NCBI RefSeq assembly: GCF_001652915.1
Contig: NZ_BBQI01000012.1
Location: 153,516 to 217,515 of the forward strand
Length of the DNA stretch: 64,000 nt
Origin: Cupriavidus sp. D384
Lineage (GTDB): Bacteria; Pseudomonadota; Gammaproteobacteria; Burkholderiales; Burkholderiaceae
Direction: 5' to 3'
Notes under the pieces: generated by a model
What the model was told of the DNA's origin: nothing
Database searches by the model: none
The model's input: only the letters and a program-made list of their open reading frames with translations
Part shown: positions 25,518 through 34,392 of the stretch, in pieces
Numbering within the stretch: position 1 is the stretch's first letter
How the letters are laid out: each line of letters opens with the position of its first letter
Made by a program: the position numbers and the translations under genes

Positions 25518-26299
25518 CGGGCAACTCCTGCCACGCTGTCGGCACCGGATTTCGACAGGCGCGCGCGCAAGAAGGAGCGGAACTCAGCCCTCTCGGCCGC
25601 CGGCACGCGCTCATTCCCCTCGAGCCGATAGAGGTCGGGCCGCTCAGTGGTGGGCAGATTCAGCCGCCGGCGCAGGGAGTGCTCCAGGTCGGCCCGAAAC
25701 TGGTTGCAGAAGCCAATCGCATTCGGCATGAACATGCCATAGATCACGGCGGCCCAAGCGATCGTCAACACAAGGCCTTTAGCCATCCCATAGGCGAATG
25801 AATCAGGGGACGTCTGAGCGAGCACCCACACCTTACGTGCCACGGCCAGCGCTGTGGTCGTGTCGAGAAGCAGCCCCCCGATCACGACCCAGAATGCCAG
25901 GAATGGAATGGCCCGCGTCATCGAACGCACGAAATTGAAGCCCATCTCGCAAAGGTTGGCGATCTGGTGCAGATAGTTTGCGACCGAGAAGGCCGCGTGA
26001 TGGCGCAACGAGGCGTATTCGACGTCCGAGATCACCCCCAGATCCATGCCGTGTACCTGAACTGTCCACGTGCGGTCAGTCTTGGCCAGCATCCGTTGCT
26101 CAAGCGACAGGCCAAAGATTGACAAGATCCCCTGGCCAATGAGTGTCAACACGGCCGATACCACAGCCACAGGGACCATATCCTCCCGATGTTGTATGAG
26201 GACTAACGAAAGGCCCGGCAGGCACGTCAGGATCGCCACAAGCGGGTAACGGCGATACAACGCCAGCGCGTCAGAGAGAAGCGTACGGATAGCCAGCAT
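25514..26299 (-). CDS. polytopic membrane protein of the pil operon
   Basis: A 261-residue protein with four or more membrane segments (LVAILTCLPGLSLVLI; VAVVSAVLTLIGQGILSIFGL; IPFLAFWVVIGGLLLD; VLTIAWAAVIYGMFM). It lies between pilN and pilO with overlaps or gaps of a few bases, so it is part of the pilus operon. I do not recognise a matching R64 pil gene; it may be an element-specific pilus or pore component. Confidence 0.6.
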   Translation of the reverse strand: MLAIRTLLSDALALYRRYPLVAILTCLPGLSLVLIQHREDMVPVAVVSAVLTLIGQGILSIFGLSLEQRMLAKTDRTWTVQVHGMDLGVISDVEYASLRHHAAFSVANYLHQIANLCEMGFNFVRSMTRAIPFLAFWVVIGGLLLDTTTALAVARKVWVLAQTSPDSFAYGMAKGLVLTIAWAAVIYGMFMPNAIGFCNQFRADLEHSLRRRLNLPTTERPDLYRLEGNERVPAAERAEFRSFLRARLSKSGADSVAGVAR

Positions 26300-26301
26300 G
26301 A

Positions 26302-28104
26302 TTACTTGCCCTCCCCGTGGTCCTGCACCATGACTGTGGCCAGCAGCAACGTGAACGTGCGGGTCTTCGATACGGTTTGCGAACCGCCGAGAATCATCGG
26401 CAACGACTCGCCCAGCGTTCGGCGCGTGTTGGCGGTATCGTCCTGGTCAAGCGCAGCCATCAGGACGGTCTGGCCGTTCCGGACGATGATGTCTTGCTTG
26501 GGAATGCCCTTGCCGATGATGTTGATCTGCTGCACCGACTGCTGGTTGTCGCCTGAGCCGGAAGTGAACTTCACCAACGGGCCATCCTGTTGCGACTGAT
26601 CCAGAGCGATCGTCAGGTTCACGTCATCGCGCGAGGTCGCATCGGCGTAGGCGGCAAGCTTGAAGCCCACCGTGGCGGTGGACGTAGTGATGCCTGGCAC
26701 GCCACCAGTCCCGCCCACCGTCGAGGCGGCAGGTGTCGTGTTGGAGACGTACGAGAAAGTCCGGCGGTTGTTGTATTGGAAGCCGTGGCGATTGCGCATC
26801 GACACCGGAATGGTCAGACCCGATGTGACCGTGCCGTATTGCTTCAGCGCATTCACGATTGCCTGTGTGCCATTGAACCCGCCCGATGTGATGTTCAGGC
26901 CCACACTGCCTGCCGCCGACGACACCAACGTCGCCGGTGACAACGCGTTGACGGTAAAGCCCGGGATATTCTGCAAGGCCTTAGTGAGCACAACATTCCA
27001 GTCGACACCTGCCTCTCCCGAGTCCGAAACTGTCAGGTCGATCATCTGGAACTTGAGCGTCACCATCCGCGAGTAGATGGCGATCTGCTTTCGGATGATC
27101 TCGTCGGCCGCATCCACCGCTTCCTTGGTATCTCGCAACGTCAGCACACCCGTCGCAGGATTCAGTTCGGCACTGCCAACCATCGTCATCGCCGGCAGGA
27201 TGCTTTTCTGCACGCCGTCAAGGTCGTTCTGCTCCTTGATCTCCGCTTTAGCAGCGGCGTCAATCTGCGTCGACTGACCAGTACCGCCACTGCCGCCAGC
27301 CGACGAGTTGCCCTGTGCGGATTGCTTGAACTCTGTCGTGAACGAGTTCGTGCCGCCCGCCATCGGGAGTTGCCAGGTCTTCGTGACGAGCCGGTAGAAC
27401 CGTACTACGCCCTTGTCGGCGTTGAACTCCCAGTTGATACCCAGCCGCGTGGCAATCAGGTCGAGCATGTTCGCCAGCGGCATCTTTTCGCTGTTCTTGA
27501 ACTCGACATTCAGTGGGGTCTCAAGCAGCGCCGTGGCCTGCGTCATGCCAACGCCGCCGGCCGTCGTGAGAGCAGATGGCAGCGGCGAGTTGAGCGCCGG
27601 TGCCGGGCCCAGGCCCTGCGACAGCGGATTCACCGCCCCGCCCTGCCCTTGCTGCGCCGTGCGCAGCTGCTGCTGGGCTTGCGCGGCGAACGTCCGGGGG
27701 AGCAGCAGATTCGGCGGCAGGTAGACGTCGGATTCGATCTTGACCGGGATGCCGGTCGCCATCTGTACGCGCTGCGCCGCAACCGCCAGCGACATCGAGC
27801 GTTCGGGGAACACAACCAAGGTATCCACGTCCTTGCGAAGCGCAATAGGCAACGTCACATTGCGGGCCACCGGCACACGCTTGCCGGCCAGGAACGGTCG
27901 ATTGACCTCCTGCTCCGCTTCCACGGCGGCACGGTCCCGGCGGATACGGGCGTACAGGTCTTCTGTAGACTGCGTGATCTGCATCGTGGTGTGGTCGGTG
28001 GTCTGACGGACGTCCTTGATCAGAGACGGTGAAACGCAGGCGGACAGCGTCGAGCACACCAGGGCAGCGCTCGTTACCGGGCGAATAATGCGATTCAGCT
28101 TCAT
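26302..28104 (-). CDS. pilN: pilus secretin lipoprotein (PilN)
   Basis: A 600-residue lipoprotein with lipobox LSACVS (Cys about 22) after MKLNRIIRPVTSAALV. The N-terminal half contains secretin-type N domains; the C-terminal half has the secretin core (VLTLRDTKEAVDAADEIIRKQ; NGQTVLMAALDQDD; PMILGGSQTVSKTRTFTLLLATVMV). It would form the outer-membrane ring for the thin pilus. The start at 28104 is chosen over the longer frame to 28179 because it opens at the signal peptide. Confidence 0.88.
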   Translation of the reverse strand: MKLNRIIRPVTSAALVCSTLSACVSPSLIKDVRQTTDHTTMQITQSTEDLYARIRRDRAAVEAEQEVNRPFLAGKRVPVARNVTLPIALRKDVDTLVVFPERSMSLAVAAQRVQMATGIPVKIESDVYLPPNLLLPRTFAAQAQQQLRTAQQGQGGAVNPLSQGLGPAPALNSPLPSALTTAGGVGMTQATALLETPLNVEFKNSEKMPLANMLDLIATRLGINWEFNADKGVVRFYRLVTKTWQLPMAGGTNSFTTEFKQSAQGNSSAGGSGGTGQSTQIDAAAKAEIKEQNDLDGVQKSILPAMTMVGSAELNPATGVLTLRDTKEAVDAADEIIRKQIAIYSRMVTLKFQMIDLTVSDSGEAGVDWNVVLTKALQNIPGFTVNALSPATLVSSAAGSVGLNITSGGFNGTQAIVNALKQYGTVTSGLTIPVSMRNRHGFQYNNRRTFSYVSNTTPAASTVGGTGGVPGITTSTATVGFKLAAYADATSRDDVNLTIALDQSQQDGPLVKFTSGSGDNQQSVQQINIIGKGIPKQDIIVRNGQTVLMAALDQDDTANTRRTLGESLPMILGGSQTVSKTRTFTLLLATVMVQDHGEGK

Positions 28105-28112
28105 GGGTACGC

Positions 28113-28709
28113 TCACTTCGTTGGGTCGCACTTCGTGGTGAGCTTCACCACACGGACGAGGTTGTTGGAGTAGAAGCACGGCTTCAGGCTGTAGTCGGTC
28201 ATTTCCGTCGCCGAGAGCACCCGGCGAACCGCCGTCTTGAAGTCGGCGGTAAAGGCGTCAGCCCCTTCGATCTGCACGTCCTGATCCGGCTCCCACGGTG
28301 CGGTGGCCCAACCCGCATCGCGGGCCCACTTCTCTATGAGCAAGCGATAGTTGCCGTCAGCCGGCGAGACAGACCAGTCGCGCTGGCCGTTGGAAAGAAC
28401 AGGTGCCGACGCAGGCGCCGGGGCCGCAGGCGTTCCCGAAACCGGTGATGCAACCGCTGTGATGGTCGCCGTGGCCACCGATGTCGGCGCCAGGGCCGCA
28501 ACGGTCGTCGCATCGGCCCGCGGCGTCTTGCGGTCGGAAAGCAGCTGCCAACCGCCGCCAGCCAAAGGCTTGCTCGGCTCGAAGTTGCCCGAGGCGTCGG
28601 CGCCAAACGGAGAGGATGCAGGCACTGCCGCGTGCGCACAGGCAGCAACGGCTGCGGCGCCGGCAAGAAGAACCCGGCACATCCGGGACAACGATCGAGA
28701 CTGGTGCAT
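28113..28709 (-). CDS. TcpQ/PilL-C-like periplasmic protein
   Basis: A 198-residue exported protein (signal MHQSRSLSRMCRVLLAGAAA ... AHA). The last 90 residues match the TcpQ/PilL C-terminal pattern: YRLLIEKWARDAGWATAPWEPDQDVQIEG then AFTADFKTAVRRVL. TcpQ helps the secretin reach or stay in the outer membrane. It lies 8 bp before the secretin gene. The first part is a Pro/Ala linker. In R64 the domain is the end of PilL; here it is a separate gene. Confidence 0.7.
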   Translation of the reverse strand: MHQSRSLSRMCRVLLAGAAAVAACAHAAVPASSPFGADASGNFEPSKPLAGGGWQLLSDRKTPRADATTVAALAPTSVATATITAVASPVSGTPAAPAPASAPVLSNGQRDWSVSPADGNYRLLIEKWARDAGWATAPWEPDQDVQIEGADAFTADFKTAVRRVLSATEMTDYSLKPCFYSNNLVRVVKLTTKCDPTK

Positions 28710-28737
28710 GGCTGTATTCCGTTTGAATTCGAATGGG

Positions 28738-29163
28738 TTATTTGGTCGTCGATTGCAGCTTCTGGTACACACGGTTCGCATACCTGAGCCGCTTGTCTGG
28801 CGAGCCGGCGTTGTAGCAACCGACAGCCGTCCACGTCTCGCCATACCGGCCCAGGCAATCGGCGAGGATCCAGGTACCAACGTAGGCATTGGTGCAAGGA
28901 TCGAAGAGACTCTGGCGGGTGATCCCGAACTTCGCGAGGCGCGGCAGATGCACAGAATTGATCTGCATCAGCCCGATGTCCTCGCTGCCGTTGGTGTTGG
29001 TGTTGGTCACCCAAGAGCGCATGCCGGACTCGACTTGCGCGATGCCGCGGACCAGTACTGGACTCACGCGATGGAACGCCGCCGCATCGTCCAGGCAATC
29101 GGCGTGCACGACGCCGGCCAATGCGGTGCCCGCGATCAGCAGCCCGATGCGCATCGCAATCAT
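28738..29163 (-). CDS. pilT: lytic transglycosylase of pilus operon (PilT type)
   Basis: A 141-residue exported lytic transglycosylase with signal peptide (MIAMRIGLLIAGTALAGVVH). The catalytic glutamate is in IAQVESGMRS (Glu45), followed by GLMQIN and CYNAGSP, the goose-type SLT motifs. It would open peptidoglycan for the pilus. Its start overlaps the preceding stop as ATGA. The name follows R64 PilT, not the retraction ATPase of type IVa pili. A second transglycosylase gene (30395) is only 1.2 kb away. Confidence 0.8.
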   Translation of the reverse strand: MIAMRIGLLIAGTALAGVVHADCLDDAAAFHRVSPVLVRGIAQVESGMRSWVTNTNTNGSEDIGLMQINSVHLPRLAKFGITRQSLFDPCTNAYVGTWILADCLGRYGETWTAVGCYNAGSPDKRLRYANRVYQKLQSTTK

Positions 29164-30398
29164 TGGACCGCCCGCTCGTAGAAGCGGACCTCAGGCAAGC
29201 GGTCCACACGAACTACATTGCCGTCAGCGATGACGGTCAGGTGGTCCGATACCCCGTTGAACTTGAAGTAGCGGTCCTTTTGCTCTCCCCCGCCCTGGTG
29301 GTTGTCGCCGAACACGGAGATGCTGGCCATCGACTTGGCGAAGCTCAGATAGGTCGCACCATCCTTTTCGAACACGCGTTCGAGGCCGGCGCTGTTGTCA
29401 CGCGGGAACAGGAAATTGATGCCCGGCACACGGGCCACCTCCACGCGCTTCCCGCCGCTGCTCGCAGTGAAGCTGTCCACCGTCGGGAAGGACAGCACCC
29501 GCTCGGTATCGTCCCAGCGCGTACGCAGCTTGTCGCCGGCGCCGTCACGCACTTCCAGGTCCTTCGGCTCGGCCTCGAAGCGCACCTCGATGCGGCCGTT
29601 CTTGGCATCGCGGATCGCCAATGCGTTGAAGGCCGAGGCGAGAGTCGGACCTTCCGGCAGTGCTGTGGCGGCAGGTGCCGCGTCAGCCACCGGCGCCGCC
29701 ACTACAGGAGCCGTAGCCCGCAGCATGCCGCCCGCAGACGCCGTGTTACCGGGCTCTACCGAAAATGCCTTGGGCGGCGTGGCGCGCAGCGCGATATTCC
29801 GGCGACCGAAGTCCACCTCCGCATAGAGATTGCGCTGCTCGAGCACGCGCGCAAGCGCCTGGACCCAGTTCTCGCCCGCCCGCACTTCCAAAGCGACTTC
29901 GTCGGTCAGAGGAATGTCTTTTTGCGCGGTACCGCTCCACCCCGTCGGCGCGATAGACTTGACCATTTGCGCCAACGGCAATGAGGAACGGCCGGCACGG
30001 ACGAGTGGCAGCTCGCTGTAACTGCCGATGAGCGCCAACCGACCAGACACTGACCCGAGACTGCGCGGGAGATCGCCGCTCGGATTCGCAGGCTCCGACG
30101 TAAAACCGTTCGCCCGCTTCCAGCGTGCGACTACCGGCTGACGATTGACCGTGTAGCGCAGCACGTCGGGGACGCCATCGACGACCCAATACGGACCGTT
30201 CTGGATAGCACCGTCCGCCTGTACGACTTGGCCGTGCCGAGGTTGGATGTAGGTGGAAAGGCCGTCGTTGAACACCATGGCCGGACGGTCCGCTGCGCGC
30301 GCGACGACCTGATAGTCGAAGTCGAGCGGATCGGTATCGGCCGCGTGAGCACACCCCGCGACCAGCGCAAATGCGGAGAAGAGTAGCGGCCTGATCAT
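29160..30398 (-). CDS. periplasmic protein with VirB9/CagX-like N-terminal part
   Basis: A 412-residue exported protein (signal MIRPLLFSAFALVAGCAHA). The part FNDGLSTYIQPRHGQVV ... WVVDGVPDVLRYTVNRQPVV resembles the CagX/VirB9 N-terminal domain (LSTYIQP-type), and the central part has ENWVQALARVLEQRNLYAEVDF, like TcpQ/STN modules. It is between virB1 and the pil genes (ATGA overlaps on both sides), so it bridges the two systems. It may be a PilL-type secretin partner, or a second VirB9-like protein that connects pore and pilus. The family call is uncertain. Confidence 0.5.
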   Translation of the reverse strand: MIRPLLFSAFALVAGCAHAADTDPLDFDYQVVARAADRPAMVFNDGLSTYIQPRHGQVVQADGAIQNGPYWVVDGVPDVLRYTVNRQPVVARWKRANGFTSEPANPSGDLPRSLGSVSGRLALIGSYSELPLVRAGRSSLPLAQMVKSIAPTGWSGTAQKDIPLTDEVALEVRAGENWVQALARVLEQRNLYAEVDFGRRNIALRATPPKAFSVEPGNTASAGGMLRATAPVVAAPVADAAPAATALPEGPTLASAFNALAIRDAKNGRIEVRFEAEPKDLEVRDGAGDKLRTRWDDTERVLSFPTVDSFTASSGGKRVEVARVPGINFLFPRDNSAGLERVFEKDGATYLSFAKSMASISVFGDNHQGGGEQKDRYFKFNGVSDHLTVIADGNVVRVDRLPEVRFYERAVQ

Positions 30399-31192
30399 TG
30401 GAATTGGGCGACGTGTTTCATGAAACGGGAGAAATAGGGCCCACCACGCTCTGGATTGGCGCTGTGGTACCAGGCGACGGCCTTCATGGCCGATCCACTG
30501 CGCTGGAGGTTCTCTGCCAGAATGTCTTCTGCCACGCGGATATTCGTAGCCGGGGCCAGCGCCTCCCACGGCGATGCGAATCGCTTGCCGTGGTAGCACC
30601 AGTTCACCTGCATGAGGCCCACATCGAAATCGCAACGATCATTCGCAAGCAGGCGATTGACAGCGGCATAGGCTTCCTCGCGCGTCGCAAAGAACATGCC
30701 GCGCCCCGCCACGTTGAGGGTCCACGGCCACGGACGGCCCCGGTACGAGGACTCGTTCATGGCGATGCCAGCAGTGATCTTCGGATCCACGCGGCTGCCC
30801 ATCTGGGCGAACGGCTCAGTCTTCGGCGCGCAGGCCCAGCCCCCGCGGCGCTCGGCGAGGGCTTCTTGGGACGCCTCGGTCAATACGGCCGGCCGGAGCC
30901 ACCCTTCACGGGCGAAGAGTCGTGAAATCGGCGTGGACTTCTCGCCCAGCGTGACAACCGGGCCCTCGTCTGAGCCCGGCGCGATCTGTGCGCCGAGCAA
31001 CCGGGCCGACCACCCCAGGAACGCATCGAGGCCGCAGTAGAGGACCGGCTTGCCCTCAAGCGAGTGCACGCGAACCTGCCCGGCATCCTTCACCACAATG
31101 GCATTAGGACTGATCACGGCTTCAATCGTCGCGGCGTGCGCGCCCGCCAAAGTCACGGCGCAGACCAGGAGAGTCGCCAGCGGCCTAATCAC
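30395..31192 (-). CDS. virB1: VirB1-like lytic transglycosylase with SNase-like N-terminal domain
   Basis: A 265-residue exported protein. After the signal peptide (to about residue 20), residues 21-122 look like a staphylococcal-nuclease (SNase) fold: VRVHSLEGKPVLYCGLDAFL, then SRLFAREGWLRP and EALAERRGGWACAP. This domain lacks clear SNase catalytic Arg/Glu. Residues 135-265 are a lytic transglycosylase: AMNESSYRG (Glu147 catalytic), DVGLMQVNWCYHG and AVAWYHSANP. The GTG at 31192 is chosen for its GGAG site; a TTG at 31210 is the longer alternative. It overlaps virB10 by a few bases. Confidence 0.75.
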   Translation of the reverse strand: MIRPLATLLVCAVTLAGAHAATIEAVISPNAIVVKDAGQVRVHSLEGKPVLYCGLDAFLGWSARLLGAQIAPGSDEGPVVTLGEKSTPISRLFAREGWLRPAVLTEASQEALAERRGGWACAPKTEPFAQMGSRVDPKITAGIAMNESSYRGRPWPWTLNVAGRGMFFATREEAYAAVNRLLANDRCDFDVGLMQVNWCYHGKRFASPWEALAPATNIRVAEDILAENLQRSGSAMKAVAWYHSANPERGGPYFSRFMKHVAQFQ

Positions 31193-32429
31193 GGTAAGGC
31201 TCCAGGACAATGTCGTGCTTGACCTGAACCATCATCTTTTGGCCAGGCTCGGTGGTGATCGTCGGCCGAATGTTCTGGTTGCGGTTCAGGATCGTCTGTG
31301 CGGTTTGCGTGGCCACCTGACCCGCCGCGTTCCCGTATGCCACCAGGCCCGCCGGTCCGACCGTCGTCGTGGTGGGGTTGTCGTTGAAGCGCAACGACAG
31401 AGCGCCGATCACGAGCGCGCCGCCGAAGATCTTGAGGAAGTGGTTGTTGACATCACCAGTGTTGCCAGCGGTTCCGTCGGGGTCCGCGCCCTGCATACCC
31501 ATGAGCGGCACGGTCTTTCCGTTCGGCAGTTGCATGCGGACGAAGGCCGTCAGAATCCGCTCCTGACCCACCGCGATGTCCGCGCTGTACATGCCCACCA
31601 GGGTCGTGCCGGCCGGGATGATCTTGCAGGTGCCCTTGACCGTGTCGTAGACGTCCTGCGATACCGTCGCGCGAAACTCGCCCGGCTTGTCCGAGTTAAG
31701 GCCGCCCGCGAAGTTGGCGGGGATAATGAAGCCGCGGCTCAGCGTACAGCGCGGCGGCTTGCCGTCGAATCCGGTTCTCAGCGTGTTCATGCTCCCGGCA
31801 TCCCGCAGAAACTGGCGATCGGCCGAGGCCGGCTGCGGAGCGACGCCGTCAGGATTGACACCGGCTGCATTGGCAGCCGCAGCCTTCGCAGCGACCGCCT
31901 GCTGAATCGCGCGCATCTGCGCAGGGTCCGTCACGTCTGCGAGGCCTGCAGGCTGCTTTACCTGCGCGACCTGCGATTTGCGCGTGCCGCTCTTGAATAC
32001 CGATGAGGTGAAGAGGTCGTCTTCCGCGTTTTTCTTCGCGTCCGCGGCCCCGCCCATGGACTTCGCCGGGGCGGTAAGGTCGCCGGCAGTCATGACCGGC
32101 GCTTTGGTGTCAGCTGGGATGGCTTGCTTGCGCTGCTTGTCGGATTCTTCGCGTGCCTTTTCTGCTTGCGCACGGATGGCGGCTTCGAGACTTTGCCCGT
32201 TGTCCGCACTGCCGGCGCGCTGCTTGATCTGGTCGGCGCGTGCCTGTTCCGCCTTAGCATCGAGCTGCTCATCTGACACCGTTTGGAAGTAGTATCCCAA
32301 GGCGCCGACCATCAGTGCCGCCACACCACCCAAGGCAAGCACGACGTTGCGCGGAAGCTTGCCCTTCACGGTGCGCTCCTGTGCTTCGGTCACGTCGGTG
32401 ACGTTCTCCGCTTTCTGCTTGCCGCGCAT
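31185..32429 (-). CDS. virB10: VirB10/TrbI-type pore protein
   Basis: A 414-residue VirB10 homologue with a cytoplasmic N-terminus, one membrane helix (NVVLALGGVAALMVGALGYYF, about 28-48), a long charged/Ala linker and the conserved C-terminal domain (FIIPANFAGGLNSDKPGEF; IIPAGTTLVGMYSADIAVGQERIL; AYGNAAGQVATQTAQTILNRNQNIRPT). It spans inner and outer membranes and senses ATP use by VirB4/VirB11. Starts at the last base of virB9. Confidence 0.92.
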   Translation of the reverse strand: MRGKQKAENVTDVTEAQERTVKGKLPRNVVLALGGVAALMVGALGYYFQTVSDEQLDAKAEQARADQIKQRAGSADNGQSLEAAIRAQAEKAREESDKQRKQAIPADTKAPVMTAGDLTAPAKSMGGAADAKKNAEDDLFTSSVFKSGTRKSQVAQVKQPAGLADVTDPAQMRAIQQAVAAKAAAANAAGVNPDGVAPQPASADRQFLRDAGSMNTLRTGFDGKPPRCTLSRGFIIPANFAGGLNSDKPGEFRATVSQDVYDTVKGTCKIIPAGTTLVGMYSADIAVGQERILTAFVRMQLPNGKTVPLMGMQGADPDGTAGNTGDVNNHFLKIFGGALVIGALSLRFNDNPTTTTVGPAGLVAYGNAAGQVATQTAQTILNRNQNIRPTITTEPGQKMMVQVKHDIVLEPYRD

Positions 32430-33337
32430 CAGAACAGCCCCAGGATGCGACGGCGGCCGCGTTCGATCTTCACTTCATCGTCGCCCGAGCGCAGCACGAC
32501 CGTGTCGGCCAATCGTTGCACCACCAGATACCCACCGCGCCGGATGGCATTGACGACCACGAAATCACTGCCGTCCTTGATGAACGCAACCGGCCAGTTC
32601 TGCAGTGCTGCGTTGGGCAGGCGCAGCCACAGCGCCTTGCCGTCGTCGAAGGCCGTTTCCGGCTTGAAGCTGGCACTTCCCGAGATTGCATACTCGAAAT
32701 TGAGCTGGTCAGGCGAAACGCCAACGGCATCGGGACTGCGCGACACGTCCGGCTCGCTTGCCTTTGCTTCGTCCGAGGCGTCCGCACGTGCGTCATTGCG
32801 CGCCTTCACCTTGGCGGAGATTAACGTCGGCACCTTGAAGCGCACCTTCTGGTAGAAGATGCCGCCGAGGGGCGAGGATACGAGCGTGAATTCGTAGCTT
32901 CGCTTGTTGGTATTGACCGACAGCGTATTCACCAGGCCGGCCGCCTGCGGCTTGACGTACAGGTGATTGGCACCGTCCGTGTCGTAGTCCCAGCGGACGT
33001 TCTCGCCCCAGGCCGGGTCGCCGACGATTTGCTCGTCGTCCGGGAATTCGATCGTCGTGATCTTCAGCGGAGCACTAAGCACGCGGAAGATCTGGTCACG
33101 ACTGTAGGTGAAGACAACCAGGCGAGAGTCGCCCGGCAAAGCGATGGGATCAACGCCGCCGTTAAACGGATTCGCCGGATTCATCGCATCGCTGAGGTCG
33201 CCAATACCGAGACCGGCCATGCCAGCGCCGGTACGACGAGTCTTGTCGGCGGCGTGACTGTCCGGTGCGGAAAGCATCAAAGCCATGCAAAGGGCGATGG
33301 CCAGAGGGATGAACCGGGAGGGGGTACGAGCTTCCAT
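32429..33337 (-). CDS. virB9: VirB9-type outer-membrane core protein
   Basis: A 302-residue exported VirB9 homologue (signal MEARTPSRFIPLAIALCMAL). Typical motifs include VVFTYSRDQIFRVLSAPLKITTIEF (N-terminal domain) and a C-terminal FDDGKALWLRLPNAALQNWPVAFI ... YLVVQRLADTVVLRSGDDEVKI. It forms the core complex ring with VirB10. No small VirB7 lipoprotein gene is visible between virB8 and virB9 (18 bp gap). Confidence 0.92.
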   Translation of the reverse strand: MEARTPSRFIPLAIALCMALMLSAPDSHAADKTRRTGAGMAGLGIGDLSDAMNPANPFNGGVDPIALPGDSRLVVFTYSRDQIFRVLSAPLKITTIEFPDDEQIVGDPAWGENVRWDYDTDGANHLYVKPQAAGLVNTLSVNTNKRSYEFTLVSSPLGGIFYQKVRFKVPTLISAKVKARNDARADASDEAKASEPDVSRSPDAVGVSPDQLNFEYAISGSASFKPETAFDDGKALWLRLPNAALQNWPVAFIKDGSDFVVVNAIRRGGYLVVQRLADTVVLRSGDDEVKIERGRRRILGLF

Positions 33338-33354
33338 GGGCGTATGCGCGACGA

Positions 33355-34062
33355 TCAGGCCGCCGATTTCTGAATGCTGAAAAAGATCGGGTACACCCCG
33401 AACGGGTTGGTACCGAGAACCGCCTCCTTATCCGCAGGCTTGGTCTGGTACCGGAACGTGATGGTGTAGCGCTGCTTGCGCGGCTTGTAGCCGTCTTCCG
33501 TCGTCGTGGTGACAAACTCGACCACCACCGTGCTATCCGGCAGGCTCGCGATATTGGTGAACTTCGGCTCTCGCGTGAGCGTGGGCGAGGACATGACTTG
33601 CCGGAACGGCTCGTCCTCTTGTACCCACGCGTTGAATTGGTCCTTGGCGGCACCCAGCATCTGCTCACGTACGGAACGCAGGTTCGCAGCCATGCGCGAC
33701 GACTCGATCTGCGGCGTCAGGATGGGCTCGATCGTGAACCAGCGTTGCACCAGGTCCTTAAGCGCCGTCTGCACCTGGCGCTCGTCCGGACGAAAGGCCT
33801 CGAGTTCTCGGGTGATGGGCTTACCCGTGACATCGGACGACACACCGACTACCTTCACAACAGACGGGGGCGGCTCCCGCGTGAGTATCGCCGACACGGC
33901 AATGATGCCGAGGCCCACCGTTGCCAGCTTCCAATGATTGCGATCCACACTGATACGCGTGGTGCGGTCGAAGATCGCTTGCTCCGGGCTTTCATTGCCG
34001 TACATCCCCGGCGCAACGGTCAGGGGCTTGGCTTTGTCGGCGGGCTTTCGGAAGAAGGGCAT
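33355..34062 (-). CDS. virB8: VirB8-type inner-membrane protein
   Basis: A 235-residue VirB8 homologue: cytoplasmic N-terminus MPFFRKPADKAK, one membrane helix (NHWKLATVGLGIIAVSAIL), then the periplasmic NTF2-like domain with EDGYKPRKQRYTITFRYQ. ATG at 34062 is preferred over the longer frame to 34188 because the longer one reads through the operator at 34123. It is the first gene of the leftward operon that continues into the pilus genes. Confidence 0.88.
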   Translation of the reverse strand: MPFFRKPADKAKPLTVAPGMYGNESPEQAIFDRTTRISVDRNHWKLATVGLGIIAVSAILTREPPPSVVKVVGVSSDVTGKPITRELEAFRPDERQVQTALKDLVQRWFTIEPILTPQIESSRMAANLRSVREQMLGAAKDQFNAWVQEDEPFRQVMSSPTLTREPKFTNIASLPDSTVVVEFVTTTTEDGYKPRKQRYTITFRYQTKPADKEAVLGTNPFGVYPIFFSIQKSAA

Positions 34063-34122
34063 GCTGCGGCGGTCCAGTGGGATGCCGCCAATTGAAACAG
34101 CGAATCGCGCTCGGTTTGTCTC

Positions 34123-34150
34123 GAAAGCTATGCCAATTTGCTGAGCTTTC
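34123..34150. promoter_or_regulatory. 28-bp operator-like inverted repeat, copy 2
   Basis: GAAAGCT, 14-nt spacer, AGCTTTC: perfect 7-bp arms and the same spacer length as copy 1 (13837). It lies 61 bp upstream of virB8 in the divergent control region. Confidence 0.65.
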
Positions 34151-34308
34151 CATCTTTTTGCGCGAGGCCTCCTTTCACGCTCTCGCATGAGTCATCGCGA
34201 TCGATGAGCAGGCGGTGGAACGCGCATGTCGGGACGGCAGTTGGCCTCGGGCAGGTGAATGGGGTATCGACAGGCTTGAAACGCGAATACTCGGGATTTG
34301 ACCGTGCG

Positions 34309-34340
34309 ATTCGCGGTTTTTGAAAGGAACATGTTCCTTC
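34309..34340 (-). repeat. 32-bp palindromic repeat, copy C
   Basis: On the minus strand GAAGGAACATGTTCCTTTC then AAAAACCGCGAA; the perfect 16-bp palindrome AAGGAACATGTTCCTT is at its core. It is the third copy of the element found at 3489 and 13664. Here it lies between the two operators of the divergent region. Confidence 0.7.
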
Positions 34341-34392
34341 GGCGGCACGGACGGTTAGTTCTCGGAGAACGTGGGACGAAAGCGATTTTGTC

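Noticed and set aside
24132..25631. 499-aa plus-strand ORF
   Set aside because: Antisense to pilO, low-complexity Arg-rich translation with no domain; a GC-rich shadow frame.
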